NCBI GenBank assembly: GCA_026874595.1
Contig: CM049315.1
Location: 64,231,389 to 64,295,388, forward strand
Length of the DNA: 64,000 bases
Origin: Sipunculus nudus
Taxonomy: Eukaryota > Annelida > Sipuncula > Golfingiida > Sipunculidae
Direction: 5' to 3'
In this document: positions 56,586 to 64,000 of the stretch, in pieces
Position numbering within the stretch: the first letter of the stretch is position 1
Layout: every line of letters starts with the position of its first letter
The notes under the pieces: generated by a model
The model's database searches: none
Told to the model about the DNA's origin: nothing
The model's input: the letters and a program-made list of their open reading frames with translations, nothing else
Made by a program: the position numbers and the translations under genes

Positions 56586-57239
56586 CCATTCGGACAAGAA
56601 CGTATTCGTCCAGGTCATTCAGACTCCGACACAAGGTTAACTCAGAGACAGAACACTTATACCAAATGTCGGATTCAAAGAGATAGTAACATTGTACACC
56701 CAAGACATGCAACTATGACAGACTATTTGACATCAGAACTAAACGCTTGCCCAAAAACGTGCGTAGCACGGCTCATTGCTAGTATGATAATAAATATATA
56801 TGACACTTGTCCTGTAGGCCTACCATGAGTGAGACGGGGGCCCCCGACTCGGTCATGCACGCTACGTAGGGAACGTATCGGCAACGCGACCCCCAACCAG
56901 GGTCGCGCATAATGAAAGGAAAATCCCACAAATTCTGAACCGTTCAGACTGGATAATTTACTGCGATGGAAAGACCAAATGGTATATGACATTTTGGTGG
57001 CTAAATAATATCTTCATTTAACGCAGTATTTATGATAATTACCTAGAATACCAGATATGTCTAGTATATTATCTTGTCACTTAAGTGCAAACTCCCCATA
57101 CACGGATCCTCCGTTTATGTCAACAAGATGGAGGATTAAAGCTCAAATGAAACGATTTGGCCAAAATTCACAAAAAGTCGCTATTCCAGTAGTAAATTAA
57201 CATTTGATACATGAATTCCGACATTATTTATTAGAAAAC
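56586..57239. other. No gene established
   Basis: A 93-codon plus frame (56,547-56,828) and an overlapping minus frame have no recognisable domain. Confidence 0.35.
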
Positions 57240-57960
57240 TAATGGTAAAACCAAAATATATTGGAGAGATCACGCTGTTCACGGAATCTGCCGAGCTCAG
57301 TGCTGCAGCACGCAGCAGCTGGGCTGGCACGACGTGTGACGTCATAGCAGACAAACACGGTCACTCAGTCAGGTGTGCGGGCGCTGGTCACTGTTCAAGT
57401 GTCAGCGGCAGAAGCTCTGGTCCGGTCCCTGAAATGGCCAGCTTTCTTGTGGATTAGGACGAATTAAGCAAGGTTCGAAATACGCAATTTACGACGCAAA
57501 ATGGACCCATTGTGAATCATTTTCTTTAACTGTTGTTGTGTCTGCGAATCAAATAATTGCATGTCTTGCCTTTTTCGGAGAGCGATTTTTTGGAACATCA
57601 ATTGATGCGTGATGAATTCAACCGAAAACAATATTATACATTATTAAAGCAGGCATAAGACCGCGGCATTCGGGCTTCAATGAACATTGTATAAACTGAC
57701 AGGTGCTTGCTGCACAATTTATAGGAAAAGCTAATAATTATTGACACTGTGACACCTGATCCACAAGCCAATTGGCCGACATTGCATCGACGTCATTTGA
57801 CCCATGCGTCCATTGGTTGACCTCGACCTTATTTGAATAAACGTCATCTGACCTCTGACCCCGCTGGTCGTTGTGTTTTTGCACTGACAAAAAAAGTTCC
57901 GGCTTTGTTGGACTGCACAGGACATGAAAGCTTTCACCAATGTCAGTCAGAAAGCGTAAT
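57240..57960. promoter_or_regulatory. CpG-richer block with CRE and DR1 motifs
   Basis: 57,270-57,430 has many CpGs compared with its surroundings and holds TGACGTCA at 57,337-57,344 (full CRE palindrome). At 57,849-57,861 is TGACCTCTGACCC, whose complement is a DR1 nuclear-receptor site (GGGTCAGAGGTCA), near an inverted CCAAT (CATTGGTTGACC). Could be an intronic enhancer, an alternative promoter or an unrelated first exon. No coding domain is recognised. Confidence 0.3.
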
Positions 57961-58167
57961 ATTTGTAATAATTATAGCAAAGTAAATTATCCACACTCAA
58001 TAAACGGTCCGTATGCACTTTCATTGTGCCCGTTTTTACCGTTTCATTCAAATCAAAACCAGGTCTATTAACAATGTGCCGGCGTTTATTACGTGAATAC
58101 GGTATTTAGGTTTGTATAAAAGATATATGTATGTATATCTTCATGTATATATATTTATCATACAAAG

Positions 58168-58169
<2 letters not shown>

Positions 58170-58208
<39 letters not shown>

Positions 58209-58419
58209 GGTTCCTGTGTCAGGGAATAGCCAGAGGCTATATTGTTTCTTTCAAGGACAAAATCCGATGGTATCTTAATTGTATTGTGGGTGCGTTCTAT
58301 AATAACACACTATCTGTATGCTTTTGGAAAGTACGACCACGAGCACTTGGGAGCAGCCTAAATGGGGTCAAAATGCAACCAGTTATGATATGTTACCTAC
58401 AGGAGGTTTGTGTATATAT

Positions 58420-58477
<58 letters not shown>
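58170..58477. repeat. Two (TA)n arrays
   Basis: (TA)n at 58,170-58,206 and 58,428-58,477. The 123-codon frame through the second array is an artefact. Confidence 0.9.
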
Positions 58478-58479
<2 letters not shown>

Positions 58480-61142
58480 TTATTTAATATGAAGGCTGGC
58501 AGGTATTTTCCGTGTCTAACCAAACCTGCCTGGTATATAACAATCATATGGGTAATAATATTGTGGTTAGAGATTTATTGTTATGTTGGGTTTCCACAGC
58601 TCTACTTGAGTATGGATATACTGGTATATATGTATATACACACATGTATTGTACCTGTACTTTTATGCATACATTTATTGCACACATGAGCTGCTGTTGC
58701 TAATGATAACATGTGGCTTAACAAAAGCACCATTCACTCCACAAGTATCTTGGGATCTAATAGTATTTGGGATATGCACACACCGCATTATGTTAATGTA
58801 TGCCAGGTATTACAGAGGCTGGTTTGTTAAAAAAGTTTAATTAGCTCCATTGGATAAGCTTTTATTGTATATGATAAGCCCAATATTTTATTCATGCTGA
58901 ATGCATGTGAATGGTTGTGTCAGCATATTAGGATTGGGTGCCTTGGTTATTATTGTGCCATCTGTTAGTTGATGGGGGAGTGGTATAAAACATCACAAAT
59001 AGGTTCAATAAGTCACCAACCACAGATAACGTTCCACACTGTTTTAGTCTACTATTAAAGCATTGTGTTTGTTTGTAAGCACGGGCAAATTTGGTTCTAA
59101 ATGTCAATGGGTATCTGCAGTCATACCCATTTTGTTGAACAGTCACCGCTTGCTGTGTTCAGATGCTTCAAATACCACATTTAGGTGCAGATTTCATTTG
59201 TTCACACCGGAAGTCCAACATAGGTCTTACAGCACTTTCTATTCACAACATCCACAGGTGTTCCACATTAAATAGTTGCGAGTCCTGTATGCCAATCAAG
59301 GTTCACTTCCAACTCTTTAAATATAAAGATATGTATTTTTGTGCATGTGTGTATATGCATATGTATGTGTATATATATGTATATGTGTGTATGTGTAATT
59401 ATATATATATGTATGGATATGTGTATATGTATGGATATGTGTTTATCTCCCAAGTTTAATTTCTTTGTAAACATGTATACATATATGATGTTAATGATCT
59501 CCTGATGATTTAAGTGTTAACTTTTGCATTCAAATATTAAAATGTTATACATTTTTACATTTAAATTTAATATAAATATTGTCTAAGCAGTTAAATGTAT
59601 AATTTCTTATTTTTATTGTATATTTCTGAATAAATATTTCATTCATTCATTCATTTATAGATTTACTTGACTGCAAATGTGACATTTCAAGAATTTATTT
59701 GCTCTGTGATATAACCCACTAGTGTAAAACAAGAGTTGTTTAATTTTGTCTCAATTATATGTAATATTTAATACCTGATAATAACTCAATGTATGACACA
59801 GCCATATTGGTAAGTGAATCTTTGGCCCAAGCTGGGAACCAGCAGACACAGCATAGACAAAGCTACTTCACAGAGGCAACATTGCCCCCTCCCCCCACAT
59901 TACCTGACCCCTTTTCGTATATGGTGCAAATTTACAGTGCACTAACACTAAATAAGACAAGCACACACATATATGGTCTGATACATTTTTATACGTCTTT
60001 TTGTATGCTTGCCTGACATGCACCAATTAAGTTTATTTTTCTGTATTAATAAATCCCAACAATTTAATATTAAAATATATTTTTACTCTCAAATATCTAG
60101 AAAATGTCTACTCTGTCAGAAACAAGTGGGATGGAATGGTAATGCATGGGTACTTTTGTTTTTGTGATTAAATTGTCTGGTCTTTGCATGCATGGACATG
60201 AAAACTGCTTGAATATAAAAGTTTCTGACTTTAGGCAATGTAATATTAGGTACAAGTTACAGAGAGGCAAAGCTAGAAATTTGTACAAACATCATTGAGT
60301 TAATTTAATCTGAAATTTCTTACACGAGATGATCATTTGATATTTTGAAAAAGAACTTGAGTTTGTCATCGAAATACACGTGAAATTCATGATAAAATCC
60401 TATTTATCATATAAATTGGAGACTATTAAAATGAGATCCTGATGGTCTTTATTCTGTAACTGTGCAGTAATTTAAGAAAGTAACACTTATCAACCAAATA
60501 GGCATATAATATTGCACATCAAACCACACCTGTGTCACACACTGCTTTATTGGATACTTCACACATTTGTGGTTTTACACGTGGATGTATATACAAATAT
60601 CTAGAAACAGCCCCATAGGAACTTCAATTCTGTATTGATAAATCCTGGCAAGATAAGATAAAGATAGAGCTTGGGAAATAAAAAGCTTCATTTTATATTG
60701 AGAGAGATAAACAGCTAATGCACTGAGATAAAAATACCAGATCTTCAAATAATATGATTGTATAAATATACCACCCTATCAACATGCACCTCTCACCCCA
60801 TGGTGACACTAAAAAAATACATTAGAACTTATTCCCATTCATTTTAGTTACCAGTATCCATGGATTATGTCTTGTGGTGCCACCTATGTAGCATGTCAAT
60901 AGATATTGGTCACAAGACCATTTTAAAATAAGGTATTTCCAAAGATCTCTTTGCCTCACTTTATAAGTCCATGCCTCCTTGGTTTGGCAAATATACATAG
61001 TCACTTGTGGACTGCCCATATATATTATTCATGCAGCGGTTGAACCTAGAAGTTGGGTATAACAAGCATTTTAAGGTGGATTCTGAATCTTCAGATGGTC
61101 CTGAATTAGGATCCAAGTGATGACACTCTGTCACCTTGAGCA
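58478..61142. other. No gene seen
   Basis: About 2.7 kb of AT-rich DNA with a TATG-rich microsatellite at 59,340-59,445 and an ATTC repeat at 59,641-59,656. No repeat family from this window recurs here, making it the longest stretch free of recognised elements. Confidence 0.6.
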
Positions 61143-63022
61143 TTTTTAGCTCAGCTGACTATAAGTCATCTGAGCTATAGGCTTGGTCCTTTGTCCGTCG
61201 TCCGTCCGTCCGTTAACAGGGCACGTTTTAAAACCGTTGGACCTATGAATCCAAAACTTTGCATACCATTAGATGTCCCCAAAATCTCGTACCATACCGA
61301 AAATTGGGTCGTTAGGACTTTGTTCCTTTGAGATATTTAGGAAAAACCTCTGTTTTCCATTAAAAAGCCATTGTTACACTTCAAGGCTGCCTAATATCAA
61401 AACCACTGATCTGTTTTTGATCATATTTAGTATTCATTTTCTTACATACATTTTCTATGAACATACCAAAAATTAGGTCAGTATTGGGTATTATTTTGAA
61501 ATTATGGGCCCAAATAAAATGCAATTTTTAAAAAATCAGGAAATATATTTACTCATCTAACATGAGAATTGCTAAAGCTGGAGACTTTTTTTCAGGAATA
61601 TAACTTTATTTAAGCAAAATTCAATTGTTTACCCAAAATTAGATCTGAATTTTGCAAATTTGTCAAGTTATTAGCATAAATAAAAAATCAATACCTTAAA
61701 TTTTGTCCAACTTTGGCAATGGCACGTTTTTTCCCTGTAAGCACTGTTGATTTAATTTTCACAACATATATACATAAGGATTTAATCTTTTTAATTCTGA
61801 AATTTCAAAGGAATTGATTGAAAAGAGTAGCTTTTATTCAAGTTTCCATACACCATGTCAAGTGTTGTTTACATCTAGCCGACCTGGTAGTACAGCCTTC
61901 ACCTGCATTATGTAACTGACCCTAGGCAGCTTGCCTTGGCTCAGCTTGGCCACTACTAGCAGGCTTCCCCTCTGCCCTGCACCCCCCCCCCCCCCCCTCG
62001 ATGGTGCATCAACTAGATGAATGTTATAATTTTCTGTATTTTATTTTATTCTTGGCTATGCTACATTTTAGATTTTGTATTGTACCACCAGGGGTTACAA
62101 TGATTAAAGAGCACATTGAATTGTGTCCACAAAGTGGTGTATTGGTATTAAAGTGTGGATGTTCATCAGATAAGTAATTCCTTACTTTAGAAGAGTAAAA
62201 ACTTCACCAGGTGTGAAATTGACTATAAATTCCAGTAATAAATTATAGCTGAGATAGTAATTAGCACAATGATATTGTTTGTCCCTCATTCAACTAACAG
62301 TGTGTATACTTTATTTGAAAAGATGTTTTTATTTTATCAAATTTACTGAATCTTTTATTTCATTTCAGTGAATAAAATTAAGCATGTACTGAAAACTCCT
62401 ATGTGCAAAACTTTTTAATAGTGATTCAAGGAATAATCTTGTAGCTGCCATGTTGTGGCATTATTTTCTTTTGAATTCAGTTTAAACATTTGTGATTTAA
62501 AAATAATAAAATACATGTGTATGCATAATATGACCCAATATGAGCTACACTCTGGATATATAATGATTGCAACTTAGAATTCTAATATTTTAACTTATAT
62601 TTTCAGTTTTTTTATTACAAATTTAAAAAACTTGTAAATAAAAAAAATGAATCAGATAAAAACTATTAATGGAAAAAGTGGATATGCTAAAAAAATAGGC
62701 TTATATATAAACTTAAATGCATTATACTCTCGAAAGTGAAATAGTTCCATTCTGTCCACTTGCCTGTCCATCTGTAAACTTTTCATATGCATCACAGTAT
62801 CTCAAAACTGTTACTGTTTTTCTTCATGACAGTCTTGTCAGAGTATTAGTTTGCAATCATATATTTAGAACTTTACTATAACCAAGTAGGAGGGCCCCTT
62901 TCCTCTTAGCTTCTCATATGCTCATATAAATGAAAAACATTACAATAGAATATTTTGCATATTTTGCATTTGCAAAAATTTCAAACTTCAGCTGAGCGCT
63001 GTGACCCATGGGTCCCTTGTTT
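61143..63022 (-). mobile_element. P1 element, 1.9-kb body, minus strand (copy J)
   Basis: On the minus strand it begins at 63,022 with ACAAGGGACCCATGGGTCAC and GCTCAGCTGA, and ends at 61,143 with a GGACGGACGGACGACGG tract and the P1 hairpin (61,148-61,176) plus AAAAA. Length and body agree with copies A and B, including the C17 run at about 61,981 that corresponds to their G runs. One of the best preserved copies. Confidence 0.87.
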
Positions 63023-63039
63023 TTAATTTGCATTTTTTA

Positions 63040-63900
63040 AAATGGCCGCTTATTTCTACTAGTCAAGTTCCGCCTGTATATATAAATATATTCCATAGCG
63101 AACTTATGAATTGTCTACAGTCACGGCGACCTTGGGAAATTTTTTTAAATATGCAAATTAGGGCCACCATTGGTGAAAATTTGATTTTCTTCAATATCTC
63201 CAAAACTACCCAACATATCTGGTCCAACATTGTGTCTAGACCTAGGTTTTCATGCCCAAAGATTCAAATGAAACAATATTAAGAATAATTTATTGTTTAT
63301 TCAAGATTTTAATATGCAAATTAGGACCGCCATTAATGAAGTCTACTTTCTTCGATATCTCCAGAACTAACGAATATATTTGGTCCAACATTGTGTCTAG
63401 AACTTTGTTTTATGGTCTTGCATCAAAATAAAACACTATTAAGAAAGATGTATATCATATTTAAAAATTTAATATGCAAATTAGGGTGGCCATTTATGAA
63501 AAGTCTTTCTTCGATTTCTCCAGAACTAACTGTGATAACTGGTCGAACATTGTGTCTAAACCCAGGTTTACTTGGTCATGGATTCAAACAAAACCATAAT
63601 ATCAACGGGTTAGTCAGTATTTTAAATTTTAATATGCATATTAGGGTCCCTATTGATTGGTCCCTCTGTCTTCATTATATCAGTTAAAAACCATGTCAAC
63701 TGGTCAAACATGATATCCATGATATTTTCATGGCTAAGATTGTTAGGCCAAACGAAAAAATTCAAATAAATTTCCGCATTATCGACAGAATAAATAGTCA
63801 AACTTATCAAGATATAGGTTTTCATGGTTATTGATTTAAACAAAATCCTATAAAAAGGATTTTAAGTGTATTTTGATTTTTATTATAAATGAATGCTTTG
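63040..63900 (-). repeat. ~160-bp tandem core, about 5 units
   Basis: ATGCAAATTAGG recurs at 63,151, 63,313, 63,473 and 63,633 (162, 160 and 160 bp). Units share TTCGATATCTCCAGAACTA, TGGTCCAACATTGTGTCTAG and GATTCAAATGAAA. This is the inverse of the unit at 18.0-18.6 kb. Confidence 0.85.
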
Positions 63901-64000
63901 CTTAAAGAAACCACATTTCTGCAATGTTTCAGTTATAAAACATTGATAGTGAGTGGACTGGAGTGTGGCCAAGAGGCTGGACACCTTACATAGTAAAATA

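Noticed and set aside
58318-58689. 123-codon frame
   Set aside because: Passes through a (TA)n array; the remainder has no motif and AT-rich composition.
31945-64000. SLC6 exon 2
   Set aside because: I looked for TM1b/TM2-like coding after an acceptor and saw none, but a short exon could be missed by eye; a tblastn search would settle it.

Overview
The window is animal nuclear DNA, most likely from a marine lophotrochozoan and probably a bivalve mollusc. It has intron-interrupted coding sequence with a canonical splice donor, low gene density, many decayed transposons, long AT and G/C microsatellites, and several mobile elements built like the bivalve 'pearl' elements: about 145-160 bp tandem cores, an ACGG-type microsatellite and a 3' hairpin. 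The species call is inference from repeat content, not from a diagnostic gene.

The only credible host gene is the first coding exon of a Na+/Cl--dependent SLC6 transporter at 31,686-31,944 (+). It reads most like the creatine transporter branch (SLC6A8), and a CpG-richer upstream region lies 5' of it. I found no second exon to the right, so the remaining 32 kb may all be intron 1. Other protein-coding traces are mobile-element or pseudogene remains: an RTE-like LINE with its reverse transcriptase on the minus strand and its endonuclease inverted (12.3-14.8 kb), a RecQ-like helicase fragment (about 17.9-18.03 kb), a pogo/Tigger-like transposase split in two (25.2-28.3 kb), and the 3' end of a CR1/L2-like LINE (43.8-44.4 kb, minus).

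Layout. 0-9 kb: candidate LTR, an exact 145-bp satellite with a terminal hairpin module, a tRNA-type SINE, and a 63-bp satellite with four-unit higher-order structure. 9-15 kb: G-tract repeat, second SINE, TTAA-flanked element, 53-bp minisatellite, broken LINE. 15-30 kb: a dense train of pearl/Helentron-like elements, including an element inside a transposase inside another element. 30-36 kb: SLC6 promoter and exon 1, then a hAT-like 1.2-kb element and a second TTAA element. 36-42 kb: two more pearl-like elements, each carrying an insertion. 43-48 kb: LINE fragment, two fold-back elements, a SINE and TA arrays. 49-54 kb: two pearl-like elements with about 145-150 bp cores and a 42-bp array between them. 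54-58 kb: a TIR element, a direct repeat pair and a CpG-richer stretch with CRE and DR1 motifs. 58-64 kb: mostly featureless DNA, then a pearl-like element joined to a 160-bp tandem core.

The main unusual system is a set of non-autonomous elements, called P1 below. The 5' module is AACAAGGGACCCATGGGTCAC followed by GCTCAGCTGA. The 3' module is a GGAC-rich microsatellite, then GAC/GATC..TATAG, then a stem-loop ending in CTAAAA. The bodies in between differ entirely: a 1.9-kb unique body, a 340-bp tandem core, a 150-bp tandem core or a 145-bp tandem core. Related families keep the same 3' architecture with other hairpin stems. Two nested insertions show the ends directly and place integration inside A runs (T|T on the other strand), as expected of Helentron-type rolling-circle elements.
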